From: Thalassobaculum sp. OXR-137
Lineage (GTDB): Bacteria; Pseudomonadota; Alphaproteobacteria; Thalassobaculales; Thalassobaculaceae
DNA: 64,000 nucleotides
NCBI RefSeq assembly: GCF_034377285.1
Contig: NZ_CP139715.1
Span: 558,001-622,000 of the forward strand
Direction of reading: 5' to 3'
The notes under the pieces are model-generated. The model was not told the DNA's origin. It did not search any database and saw nothing but the letters and a program-made list of their open reading frames with translations. Numbering within the stretch: the first letter of the stretch is position 1; every line of letters starts with the position of its first letter. Below are positions 40,377-48,575 of the stretch, piece by piece. The translations under genes were made by a program, and so were the position numbers.

Positions 40377-41234
40377 ATGAGCACGAATTTGCCCTTCCTG
40401 AAGATGCACGGCCTCGGCAACGACTTCGTCGTCGTCGACGGACGCAAGGCCGACGCCGCCCTGAGCGTGGCGCAGTACCGTGCGGTGGGCGACCGCCGCC
40501 GCGGGGTTGGCTACGACCAGTTCCTCACCATCCTACCGCCGAAGAACGGCGGGCTGGCCTATATGGCGATCCACAACCCGGACGGCTCCCAGGCCCAGGC
40601 CTGCGGCAACGGCACGCGCTGTGTGGCCTCCCTGCTGATGGACGAGGCCGGGGCGGAGGAGATCGTGCTGGAGACCGTGGTCGGCGGGCTGATCTGCAAG
40701 CGCGCCGCCGATGGGCGGGTGACCGTCGACATGGGCAAGGCCAACCTCGCCTGGAACGAGATCCCGATCGCCGGGGAGACCGACACGCTGGACGTAACCA
40801 TACCGGGGGCCGAAGCTTATGGGCCGGCGACCATGGTCAACATGGGCAACCCGCATGCGGTGTTCTTTGTCGAAGATGTCGAGGCGCTCGACCTCGCCCG
40901 CATCGGCCCGCCGATCGAGACCAACCCGATCTTCCCCGAACGCGCCAATATCGAGTTCGTCAGCGTGCTGGCACCTGATTCCGAGGGGGGCGATCGCCTC
41001 CGCATGCGGGTGTGGGAGCGCGGCGCCGGCATCACCCAGGCCTGCGGCTCGGGCGCCTGCGCCACGGTGGTCGCCGCCGCCCGGCGCGGCATGATCCCCG
41101 GCCGCTCCGCCAGCGTCGTGCTGGACGGCGGCGTGCTGGACATTACCTGGCGCGAGGACGGCCATGTGGAGATGACGGGACCGGTGGCGACCAGCTTCTC
41201 CGGCACACTCGACCTCTCGTCCCTGGGATCCTGA
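40377..41234 (+). CDS. dapF: diaminopimelate epimerase
   Basis: A 285-residue enzyme that converts LL- to meso-diaminopimelate for lysine and peptidoglycan synthesis. The N-terminal KMHGLGNDFVVVDGR is the family signature, the first catalytic Cys is in PDGSQAQACGNGTRCV (about 70-85) and the second in GAGITQACGSGACA (about 217-230). It begins the dapF - mtaB - ftsY neighbourhood, here interrupted by two genes. Confidence 0.97.
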   Translation: MSTNLPFLKMHGLGNDFVVVDGRKADAALSVAQYRAVGDRRRGVGYDQFLTILPPKNGGLAYMAIHNPDGSQAQACGNGTRCVASLLMDEAGAEEIVLETVVGGLICKRAADGRVTVDMGKANLAWNEIPIAGETDTLDVTIPGAEAYGPATMVNMGNPHAVFFVEDVEALDLARIGPPIETNPIFPERANIEFVSVLAPDSEGGDRLRMRVWERGAGITQACGSGACATVVAAARRGMIPGRSASVVLDGGVLDITWREDGHVEMTGPVATSFSGTLDLSSLGS

Positions 41235-41244
41235 GGAGCGCGCG

Positions 41245-41778
41245 ATGAGCCTCGTGGTGCTCGGCCGTCCGGCCATGGCCGCGGCCGACCGGGCCTGGAT
41301 CGACGCCCTGCGGGGCCGCCACCGCGGCGCGATCTTCCAGGAGGGGCTCGGCGCCCATGTCACCCTGGTGTTCCCGACCGACGCCACCGACCCGACCAGC
41401 GCCACCAGCCATCTGGCGACCGTGGCCGGCGAGACGGCGCCGATCGACCTCAACTTCCGTGCGGCGATGCCCTGGCTCGACAAGTTTTCCGACGAGACCT
41501 ACGTCTACCTGGTGCCCGATGCCGGCAACGGCGCGCTGATCCGGCTGCACGACTACCTGTATAGCGGGCCCTTCGCCGAGGTGCTGCGCCTCGACCTGCC
41601 CTATGTGCCGCACATCACCCTGGGTCGCTTCGGCGAGGCCAAGCTGGCCAAGGCCCTGGTCGACGACCTGAACGCCCAGGACATCGAGATTCGCGCCCGG
41701 CTCGACACGGTGGAACTGTTCCGCCTGAGCGAGGGCGAGGCGCCGAGACGGCTCGCCGAGGTGGCGCTCAGGGGGTAG
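41245..41778 (+). CDS. 2H phosphoesterase superfamily protein (2'-5' RNA ligase-like)
   Basis: A 177-residue protein with the two 2H motifs, AHVTLVFP (residues 37-44) and PHITLGRF (about 126-133), at the expected spacing, so a cyclic-phosphodiesterase fold is likely. It differs from the ThpR paralogue at 25192 and lacks its N-terminal signature. It follows dapF by 11 bp and is probably cotranscribed. The substrate is not known; members act on RNA ends or nucleotide cyclic phosphates. Confidence 0.82.
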   Translation: MSLVVLGRPAMAAADRAWIDALRGRHRGAIFQEGLGAHVTLVFPTDATDPTSATSHLATVAGETAPIDLNFRAAMPWLDKFSDETYVYLVPDAGNGALIRLHDYLYSGPFAEVLRLDLPYVPHITLGRFGEAKLAKALVDDLNAQDIEIRARLDTVELFRLSEGEAPRRLAEVALRG

Positions 41779-41808
41779 GGCGCTCCGCTCTCCCCTCTCT
41801 CCCCACCA

Positions 41809-41910
41809 CCGACTTCCTGGACGATCCCGCAGGGTCGATCCAGGACCGTGGCACGCCCAAGGGTATGGGCTCGGTCCTGGATCAGCCCTTCGGGCAGTCC
41901 AGGAAGTCGG
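41809..41910. repeat. nested palindrome, family 2 (copy 2)
   Basis: Outer arms CCGACTTCCTGGAC (41809-41822) and GTCCAGGAAGTCGG (41897-41910), inner arms GATCCAGGACCG (41837-41848) and CGGTCCTGGATC (41872-41883), all perfect. It separates the convergent 2H phosphoesterase and tartrate-dehydrogenase-like genes. The arms match those at 26614-26703. Confidence 0.87.
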
Positions 41911-41934
41911 GTAGAATAGAGAGAAGAGCGCGCC

Positions 41935-43008
41935 CTATATATTCGACGCGCGGATCGCCTCGCAGACGGCGTCGGTCACCTGCTGGGTCGTCGCCGTGCC
42001 GCCGATATCCGGGGTGATGATCCCCTCCTCGGTCACCTTCTCCACCGCCTCCATCAGCCGGGCCGCCGCCTTGGGCTCGCCCAGGTGCTCCAGCATCTGC
42101 GCCGCCGTCCAGAAGGTGGCCACCGGGTTGGCGATGCCCTTGCCGGTGATGTCGAAGGCCGAGCCGTGGATCGGCTCGAACATCGAGGGATACCGCCGCT
42201 CCGGATCGATATTCGCCGTCGGCGCCACCCCGAGGCTGCCGGCCAGCGCGCCCGCCAGGTCGGACAGGATGTCGGCATGCAGGTTGGTGGCGACGATGGT
42301 GTCCAGGCTCTTCGGTTTCAGGGTCATGCGCACGGTCATGGCGTCGACCAGCATCTTGTCCCAGGTGACGTCCGGGAATTCCTGCGCCACCTCGGCGGCG
42401 ATCTCGTCCCACATCACCATGCCGAAGCGCTGGGCGTTCGACTTGGTCACCACGGTCAGCAGCTTGCGCGGCCGCGACTGGGCCAGCTTGAAGGCGTAGC
42501 GCATGATCCGGGTCACGCCGACACGGGTGAAGATCGCCACCTCGGTACCGACCTCCTCGGGCATGCCGCGGTGGGTGCGGCCACCGTTGCCGGCGTATTC
42601 GCCCTCGGAATTCTCGCGCACGATCACCCAGTCCAGGTCGCCCGGCCCGACGCCAGCCAGCGGCGAGGTGATGCCCTGCAGGATCTTGGTCGGCCGCACA
42701 TTGGCGTATTGATCGAAGCCCTGGCAGATCGGCAGGCGCAGGCCCCAGAGCGTGATGTGGTCCGGCACGTCGGGCGCTCCGACCGCGCCGAAGAAGATCG
42801 CGTCGAACGGCTTGAGCTGGTCGCGCCCGTCCTCCGGCATCATCACGCCGTGCCTCTTGTAGTAGTCGGAGCCCCAGTCGAAATGCTCGACCTCCAGCTT
42901 GAACGACCCGTCGCGCCGCTCCAGCGCTTCCAGCGCCTGCAGGCCGGCGGCGATCACTTCCGGGCCGATACCGTCGGCCGGAATGGCCGCGATCTTGTAG
43001 GTCTTCAT
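41935..43008 (-). CDS. tartrate/D-malate dehydrogenase-like isocitrate/isopropylmalate dehydrogenase family protein
   Basis: A 357-residue decarboxylating dehydrogenase. IAAIPADGIGPEVI is the N-terminus, VIVRENSEGEYAGNGG (about 128-143) the substrate loop, KSNAQRFG the Lys region, and DAMTVRMTLKPKSLDTIVATNLHADILSDLAGALAGSLG the metal/NAD region. GNGGRTHRG and CQGFDQYANVRP fit the tartrate dehydrogenase / D-malate branch better than LeuB. It sits on the minus strand between the 2H gene and mtaB, interrupting an otherwise plus-strand cluster. Confidence 0.88.
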   Translation of the reverse strand: MKTYKIAAIPADGIGPEVIAAGLQALEALERRDGSFKLEVEHFDWGSDYYKRHGVMMPEDGRDQLKPFDAIFFGAVGAPDVPDHITLWGLRLPICQGFDQYANVRPTKILQGITSPLAGVGPGDLDWVIVRENSEGEYAGNGGRTHRGMPEEVGTEVAIFTRVGVTRIMRYAFKLAQSRPRKLLTVVTKSNAQRFGMVMWDEIAAEVAQEFPDVTWDKMLVDAMTVRMTLKPKSLDTIVATNLHADILSDLAGALAGSLGVAPTANIDPERRYPSMFEPIHGSAFDITGKGIANPVATFWTAAQMLEHLGEPKAAARLMEAVEKVTEEGIITPDIGGTATTQQVTDAVCEAIRASNI

Positions 43009-43134
43009 GGGGCTTCCTCACGCATCGACGTTCTGTTTATCGGCGCAATGTAGGGGAGCAGGGCGGCAATCCACAATCGCCCGATCATGCCCGGAGTCTT
43101 GCATTCCGCCCCCCGTGCAGGCATCTACCGCCCT

Positions 43135-44430
43135 ATGGCGCATCAGGCTGACACCGCGACAGCTCCCTCTCACCGGGTCGAGACCTTCGGCTGCCGGCTG
43201 AACGCGCACGAGTCCGACCTGATCCAGGGCCACCTGGCGGCGTCCGGTGCCGGCGACACCATCGTGGTCAATACCTGCGCCGTCACCTCGGAAGCCGAGC
43301 GCCAGTCGCGCCAGGCGATCCGCCGGCTGATCCGCGAGAACCCGAACGCCCAGGTGGTCGTCACCGGCTGCGCCGCACAGATCGACCCGGACCGCTACGC
43401 CGCCATCCCCGGCGTCGCCCGCGTGGTCGGCAACGAGGAGAAGCTGCGGCCGGAGACCTGGAACGCGCCGGCCACCGACGACGCGCCGAGGATCCTGGTC
43501 AACGACATCATGAGCGTGCGCGAGACCGCCGCCCATCTGGTCACCGAGGCCCAGGGGCGCGAGCGCGCCATCGTCCAGGTCCAGCAGGGCTGCGACCACC
43601 GCTGCACCTTCTGCGTAATCCCCTTCGGCCGCGGCAACAGCCGCTCGGTGCCCATGGGCGTGATCGTCGAGCAGGTCCGCACCCTGGTCGCGTCCGGCTA
43701 TCGCGAGATGGTGCTGAGCGGGGTCGATATCACCTCCTATGGCGGCGACCTGCCCGGCAAGCCGTCGCTCGGCCAGATGGTGCGCCGCCTGCTCGCCCTG
43801 GTGCCGGAGCTGCCGAGGCTGCGCCTGTCCTCGGTCGATCCGGTGGAGCTGGACGACGATATCTGGCGGCTGCTGGAGAGCGAGCCGCGGTTCATGCCGC
43901 ATCTGCATCTGAGCCTGCAGGCGGGTGACGACATGGTGCTGAAGCGCATGAAGCGCCGCCATCTGCGCGACGACGCGATCCGGGTGGTCGAGCGCGCCCG
44001 CGCCCTGCGCCCGGACGTGGCCTTCGGCGCCGACGTGATCGCCGGCTTCCCGACCGAGAGCGACGAGATGCACGCCAACACGGCCGCCCTGCTGCGCGAT
44101 CTCGGGCTGCAGTACCTGCACATCTTCCCCTATTCCCCGCGTCCCGGCACCCCGGCCGCCCGCATGCCCCAGGTCCATGGCGATGCCCGCAAGGCGCGCG
44201 CGGCCGAGCTGCGGGCCATCGGCGCCGACAACCTGGCGCGCTGGCTCGACACCCGCATCGGCACGGCGGAGCGGGTGCTGGTCGAGCGCGACGGCATGGG
44301 CCATGGCGAGAGCTTCGCCGAGATCCGGGTCGCCGGCGGTGCGGCGGCGGGCGAGATCGTCGAGGTCACCGTCACCGGCCGCGACGGCACCGTCCTGATC
44401 GGCGAGCGGACAGCCCGGGCCGCCGCATGA
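43135..44430 (+). CDS. mtaB: tRNA t6A37 methylthiotransferase MtaB
   Basis: Radical-SAM enzyme that adds a methylthio group to t6A37 in tRNA. About 431 residues from ATG 43135 (an ATG at 43087 would add 16). The N-terminal UPF0004 domain has VETFGCRLNAHES, NTCAVTSEAE and VVVTGCAAQ, giving the three Cys of the auxiliary cluster; the radical-SAM motif is QQGCDHRCTFCVIP (CxxxCxxC). A TRAM-like domain is at the C-terminus. It lies 26 bp before ftsY. No good ribosome site marks either start. Confidence 0.94.
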   Translation: MAHQADTATAPSHRVETFGCRLNAHESDLIQGHLAASGAGDTIVVNTCAVTSEAERQSRQAIRRLIRENPNAQVVVTGCAAQIDPDRYAAIPGVARVVGNEEKLRPETWNAPATDDAPRILVNDIMSVRETAAHLVTEAQGRERAIVQVQQGCDHRCTFCVIPFGRGNSRSVPMGVIVEQVRTLVASGYREMVLSGVDITSYGGDLPGKPSLGQMVRRLLALVPELPRLRLSSVDPVELDDDIWRLLESEPRFMPHLHLSLQAGDDMVLKRMKRRHLRDDAIRVVERARALRPDVAFGADVIAGFPTESDEMHANTAALLRDLGLQYLHIFPYSPRPGTPAARMPQVHGDARKARAAELRAIGADNLARWLDTRIGTAERVLVERDGMGHGESFAEIRVAGGAAAGEIVEVTVTGRDGTVLIGERTARAAA

Positions 44431-44455
44431 GCTGCCAGATAAAGAGCCCCTCCGC

Positions 44456-45403
44456 ATGACCGATACCGAGACCGACGGCACCCCGAAAAAGGGCTGGTTC
44501 GCCCGCCTGCGCGAGGGCCTGTCCAAGTCGTCCAAGCGGCTTGTGGACGGCATCGGCGGGCTGTTCACCAAGCGCAAGCTGGACGACGCCACGCTGGAAG
44601 AGCTGGAGGAGTTGCTGATCACCGCCGATCTCGGGGTCGAGACGGCGATGAAGCTGACCGGCAACCTGGCCCGCGAGAAATTTGACAAGGAAGTCACCGG
44701 CGACGAGGTCCGCGCCGCCTTCGCCGAGGACATCGCCGAGATCCTGGGCCCGGTCGCCAAGCCGCTGGACCCGGTCGGGCACAAGCCCTTCGTGGTGCTG
44801 ATGGTCGGCGTCAACGGGTCGGGCAAGACCACGACCATCGGCAAGCTGGCGCATCAATGGACCCGCGAGGGCAAGTCGGTGATGCTGGCCGCCGGCGACA
44901 CCTTCCGCGCCGCCGCCATCGAACAGCTCAAGGTCTGGGGCGAGCGGGCGAAGGTCCCGGTGATCGAGAAGCCGCACGGCTCCGAAGCCGCCGCCCTGGC
45001 CTTCGACGCCCTGGCCGCCGCCAAGGCCGCCGGCACCGACGTGCTGATGATCGACACCGCCGGCCGCCTGCAGAACAAGACCCTGCTGATGGACGAGCTC
45101 GCCAAGGTGGTCCGGGTGATCAAGAAGCAGGATCCTACCGCCCCCCACGCCACCGTCCTGGTGCTGGACGGCACGGTCGGCCAGAACGCCCATGCCCAGG
45201 TGAAGGCGTTCAAGGAGATGGTCGACATCACCGGCCTGGTGGTCACCAAGCTGGACGGCTCGGCCCGCGGCGGCGTGGTCGTCGCCCTGGCCCAGAGCGT
45301 CGGCCTGCCGGTGCACGCGGTCGGCGTCGGCGAAGGGGCCGACGACCTGCGCCCGTTCGAGGCCCGCGCCTTCGCCAATTCGCTGATGGGGATCGAGGGG
45401 TAA
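44456..45403 (+). CDS. ftsY: signal recognition particle receptor FtsY
   Basis: A 315-residue SRP GTPase that docks ribosome-SRP complexes at the membrane. A short basic N-terminus KKGWFARLREGLSKSSKRL replaces the long acidic domain of E. coli, as in many Alphaproteobacteria. G1 is GVNGSGKTTTIGKLA (about 119-133), then DTFRAAAIEQL, DTAGRL, TKLDGSARGG and the GVGEGADDLRPF C-terminal block. It follows mtaB closely. Confidence 0.97.
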   Translation: MTDTETDGTPKKGWFARLREGLSKSSKRLVDGIGGLFTKRKLDDATLEELEELLITADLGVETAMKLTGNLAREKFDKEVTGDEVRAAFAEDIAEILGPVAKPLDPVGHKPFVVLMVGVNGSGKTTTIGKLAHQWTREGKSVMLAAGDTFRAAAIEQLKVWGERAKVPVIEKPHGSEAAALAFDALAAAKAAGTDVLMIDTAGRLQNKTLLMDELAKVVRVIKKQDPTAPHATVLVLDGTVGQNAHAQVKAFKEMVDITGLVVTKLDGSARGGVVVALAQSVGLPVHAVGVGEGADDLRPFEARAFANSLMGIEG

Positions 45404-45458
45404 GGTCCTCCTCGGCGCGCCCCTGTCCTCGCGGCCGGTCTGCGGCTAGACTGCGCCC

Positions 45459-46049
45459 ATGAACAAGGCATTCGTAAAAGAAGAAGATGGCGGGCTCGAC
45501 GATTGGGACGAGACCGATGAGGTGCATGACGACGCCGAGGAGGCGCTCGATGCGCAGTTGGGCCGCAACCTCATCACGCCGAAAGGGCTGGAGGCGCTGA
45601 GGGCCGAGCTGAAGCATCTGCGCAGCGTTGAGCGGCCGAAGGTGGTGGAGGTCGTGTCCTGGGCCGCCGGCAACGGCGACCGCTCGGAGAACGGCGACTA
45701 CATCTACGGCAAGAAGCGCCTGCGCGAGATCGACCGCCGCATGCGCTACCTGTCCAAGCGGATCGACACCGCCGAACCAGTCGACCCGGCACTGCAGACC
45801 CATCTGGACCGGGTGTTCTTCGGCGCGACCGTGACCTATGCCGAGCTACACGACGACGGCTCGGAGACCGAGCACACGATCCGCATCGTCGGCGTCGACG
45901 AAGCCGATACCGACAAGGGCGATGTGAGCTGGATCTCGCCGATCGCCAAGGCGCTGATGAAGGCGGAGGTCGGTGATGCCGTCACCGTCTACGCGCCCCA
46001 GGGCCCCAAGGAGCTCGAGGTCGTCGCCGTCCGCTACGATACGGACTGA
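45459..46049 (+). CDS. greB: transcription elongation factor GreB
   Basis: A 196-residue GreA/GreB-type factor that stimulates RNA cleavage in backtracked RNA polymerase. The N-terminal coiled coil (about 40-105) contains ITPKGLEALRAELKHL, and at its tip the acidic GNGDRSENGDYIYGKKRLREIDRRM with the GreB-type YIYGK. The C-terminal domain ends VYAPQGPKELEVVAVRYD. The 35-residue acidic N-terminal extension is longer than in E. coli. Confidence 0.92.
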   Translation: MNKAFVKEEDGGLDDWDETDEVHDDAEEALDAQLGRNLITPKGLEALRAELKHLRSVERPKVVEVVSWAAGNGDRSENGDYIYGKKRLREIDRRMRYLSKRIDTAEPVDPALQTHLDRVFFGATVTYAELHDDGSETEHTIRIVGVDEADTDKGDVSWISPIAKALMKAEVGDAVTVYAPQGPKELEVVAVRYDTD

Positions 46050-46054
46050 TCCCG

Positions 46055-46615
46055 ATGGCGGTGAGGCGTCAGCGACGACGGCACGTCGGCGCACTGGCCC
46101 TGGTCCTGGCGGCTGGGCTCTGGCTGTCGAGTGTCTCGCAGGCCTCCGCACAGACACAAGCGACCGCCGATACCGGCATGTCCGAGGTCTGGGAGCGGAA
46201 CCTCTACAAGACCCTCACCTACGAGGTGATGGCCAACGGGTTCGACATCGTCCTCTACGGCGCGATGCTGGGCGGGACCGTGGCGGCCGCCCCGGCCTTC
46301 ATCCTCACCAACGCCGCCCTGTCGACCGTGGCGTATTATACCCACGAGACGGCCTGGGATCTGGGTTTCAGCGATCCGCAGCCGCTCGGCGGCTGGACCC
46401 TTCCGGCCCGCGCGACGAGCTTTCGGGTCGTCAGCTCGGCAAAAAACTACGGGCTCGGATTGCTGTTCACCGCCGATCCGGCCACGGCAGCCGGGTTCAC
46501 CGCGGTCAGCGCGGTGGGGGATCTTTCCATCTATCTGATCAACGATCTCGCCTGGTCTCTGTATTGGCCGATCAACGCGGCACCGGAACCGCACACCGTG
46601 GAGATCGCCTATTAG
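46055..46615 (+). CDS. membrane protein with two DUF2061-like repeats
   Basis: A 186-residue protein with a signal/anchor (residues 1-33, ending SQASAQ). It contains two copies of a DUF2061-like two-helix unit. Copy 1 (about 48-103) is KTLTYEVMANGFDIVLYG and ends NAALSTVAYYTHETAWDLGF; copy 2 (about 117-172) is RATSFRVVSSAKNYGLGLL and ends VGDLSIYLINDLAWSLYW. The first has the Y-Y-x-H-E-x-x-W ending of the family, the second a degenerate one. Function of DUF2061 is unknown. It starts 6 bp after greB. Confidence 0.75.
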   Translation: MAVRRQRRRHVGALALVLAAGLWLSSVSQASAQTQATADTGMSEVWERNLYKTLTYEVMANGFDIVLYGAMLGGTVAAAPAFILTNAALSTVAYYTHETAWDLGFSDPQPLGGWTLPARATSFRVVSSAKNYGLGLLFTADPATAAGFTAVSAVGDLSIYLINDLAWSLYWPINAAPEPHTVEIAY

Positions 46616-46641
46616 GCCGCATTCCCGGACCCGGTCGCGCT

Positions 46642-47352
46642 CTAGCTCCCCGGCTGCATGATCAGCATTGTGATCACGTCCTTGCGGTCCATCGAGATGG
46701 TCCACAGGAAATCCGCGTGCTCGTGCTCGGAGAGGAACTGGTTGATCTGCTGTCCCTTCTCGGAGCGGGTGGCGTTCAGGAATTTCAGCGTGAGCAGCGG
46801 ACCGGCCGCCACCAGGCTGGGGACGATGATATCCTGCTGGTTCTGGAGTTCCTTGTGGAGCGCCGCGGAATAGCGGGATTTGTCGATCTTGCCGTCGCGC
46901 AACTCGCCGATGATCTCGGTCAGGGTGGCGCCGGCCAGAGCGGTGCGCTTCTCCTCCGGGCTGGCCGGAACATTGGGCGGTGCCAGAACCAGGAGCGTGA
47001 CCACGCCGGCGGCATCCTGCGAGATGGTCCACACGAAACTAGTGTTTTCGTGCTCGGCCAGGAACCGGTGCACCCGCTGGTCCGGGGCGGGTTGGGTAGA
47101 GTCCATGAAGGTCACGGATTTGAGCGGCCCCGCCGCCGTCAGGGTCGGCACGATGAAGTCGCGCTGCCGCTTGATCTCCGCCCGAAGCGGATCGGAATAG
47201 CGTTGGTCGACCACCTGATTGCCCGCCAGCTCCCCGATGATCTCCTTCAGGGTCGCCTGAACCACCTCCGGCGCCCCCTGGGCTGCCTTCGCCGGAGATA
47301 TCGGCTGCTGGATCGCAAGGAACAGGGCAGTCAGCAGGACGAATTTCAGCAT
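46642..47352 (-). CDS. secreted protein with duplicated unknown domain
   Basis: A 236-residue protein with a signal peptide (1-23, ending PAKA). It consists of two similar units of about 95 residues. Unit 1 (about 32-125) has LKEIIGELAGNQVVDQRYSD, RDFIVPTLTAAGPLKSVTFM, and HENTSFVWTISQDAAGVVTLL. Unit 2 (about 138-232) has LTEIIGELRDGKIDKSRYSA, QDIIVPSLVAAGPLLTLKFL, and HEHADFLWTISMDRKDVITML. I do not recognise the family. It is convergent with the DUF2061 gene (26 bp) and divergent from the PRISE gene. Confidence 0.8.
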   Translation of the reverse strand: MLKFVLLTALFLAIQQPISPAKAAQGAPEVVQATLKEIIGELAGNQVVDQRYSDPLRAEIKRQRDFIVPTLTAAGPLKSVTFMDSTQPAPDQRVHRFLAEHENTSFVWTISQDAAGVVTLLVLAPPNVPASPEEKRTALAGATLTEIIGELRDGKIDKSRYSAALHKELQNQQDIIVPSLVAAGPLLTLKFLNATRSEKGQQINQFLSEHEHADFLWTISMDRKDVITMLIMQPGS

Positions 47353-47516
47353 CGTCGGGACGTCACGCAGCCTACAGGACGGGCGGAGGCGCGGATGGTG
47401 TCACGATTCAGACCCCCGCTCCACGCATTCCTATCGGGTATAACTCCGTGCATTGACCCTGGTTGCCTGCCGCGGCCACCATGCCGGCCAATTAGAAAGA
47501 CAAATTCAGGGAGTGG

Positions 47517-48575
47517 ATGATGGCGGATCGGAAGAAGGCGGTGGTGGTCGGCGCGCTCGGCGTGATCGGCCGCAAACTGATCGAGGATCTGGGACGACGC
47601 GGCGGCTGGGAGATCGTCGGCCTGTCGCGGCGCGCGCCCGATTTCGACAGCCCCGCCTCCTACATCTCCGTCGATCTGCTCGACCGGGCCGACGCGGAAG
47701 CCAAGCTCGGCGCCCTCACCGACGTCACCCATGTCTTCTACTGCGCCTTCCAGGCCCGCCCGACCTGGGCGGAGCATTCCGCACCGAACCTCGCGATGCT
47801 GGTCAACGCGGTGGAGCCGATCGAGAAGGCATCGCCGGGGCTGGAGCATGTCCACCTGATCGAGGGCAACAAGTGGTACGGCTCCCATCTCGGGCCGTTC
47901 AAGACGCCCGCCCGCGAGACCGACCCGCCGCACATGCTGCCGAACTTCTACTACGACCAGGAAATGTGGCTGCGCGCGGCCCAGAAGGGCAAGACGTGGA
48001 CCTGGACCGCCCTGCGGCCCCAGACCGTCTGCGGCTTCGCGCTCGGCAACCCGATGAACATCACCACCTGCATCGCGGTCTACGCCACGATCTCCAAGGA
48101 GCTGGGCCTGCCCCTGCGCTTCCCGGGCAAGCCGGGGGCCTACGAGGCGGTCTATCAGGTCTGCGACAACCAGCACCTGGCCAACGCCATGGTCTGGTGC
48201 GGCACCGATCCGAACGCGGCGAACAACGTGTTCAACATCACCAATGGCGACTTCTTCCGCTGGAAGAATGTGTGGGGCCAGTTCGCGCGGTTCTTTGACA
48301 TGGAGGTCGGAGATCTGCAAACCATCTCCCTGACCGATTTCATGGCCGACAAGGGACCGCTGTGGGACAGCATCGTCGAGAAGTACGGGCTTCAGAAGAT
48401 CCCCTACAAGGATGTGGCCGCCTGGCCCTTCGCCGACTACGTCTTCGGCACCGACTGGGACGTGATGACCGACACGCTGAAACTGCGCCTGCACGGCTTC
48501 CACGACTGCCTGCGCACCGACGAGATGTTCCTGCGCATCTTCCAGGAGTTCCGCGACATGAAGGTGGTGCCCTGA
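47517..48575 (+). CDS. PRISE-type NAD(P)H-dependent enone reductase / SDR
   Basis: A 352-residue extended SDR. The Rossmann motif is VVVGALGVIGRKLIEDL. The residues LIEGNKWYGSHLGPF and NFYYDQE match the active-site Lys and Tyr motifs of PRISE proteins (progesterone 5-beta-reductase, iridoid synthase), which reduce activated double bonds with NADPH. TWTALRPQTVCGFALGNPMN and VFNITNGDFFRWKNVW are also typical. A GGGAG lies before the ATG. The CAP-domain gene starts at its stop codon. The natural substrate in bacteria is unknown. Confidence 0.85.
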   Translation: MMADRKKAVVVGALGVIGRKLIEDLGRRGGWEIVGLSRRAPDFDSPASYISVDLLDRADAEAKLGALTDVTHVFYCAFQARPTWAEHSAPNLAMLVNAVEPIEKASPGLEHVHLIEGNKWYGSHLGPFKTPARETDPPHMLPNFYYDQEMWLRAAQKGKTWTWTALRPQTVCGFALGNPMNITTCIAVYATISKELGLPLRFPGKPGAYEAVYQVCDNQHLANAMVWCGTDPNAANNVFNITNGDFFRWKNVWGQFARFFDMEVGDLQTISLTDFMADKGPLWDSIVEKYGLQKIPYKDVAAWPFADYVFGTDWDVMTDTLKLRLHGFHDCLRTDEMFLRIFQEFRDMKVVP

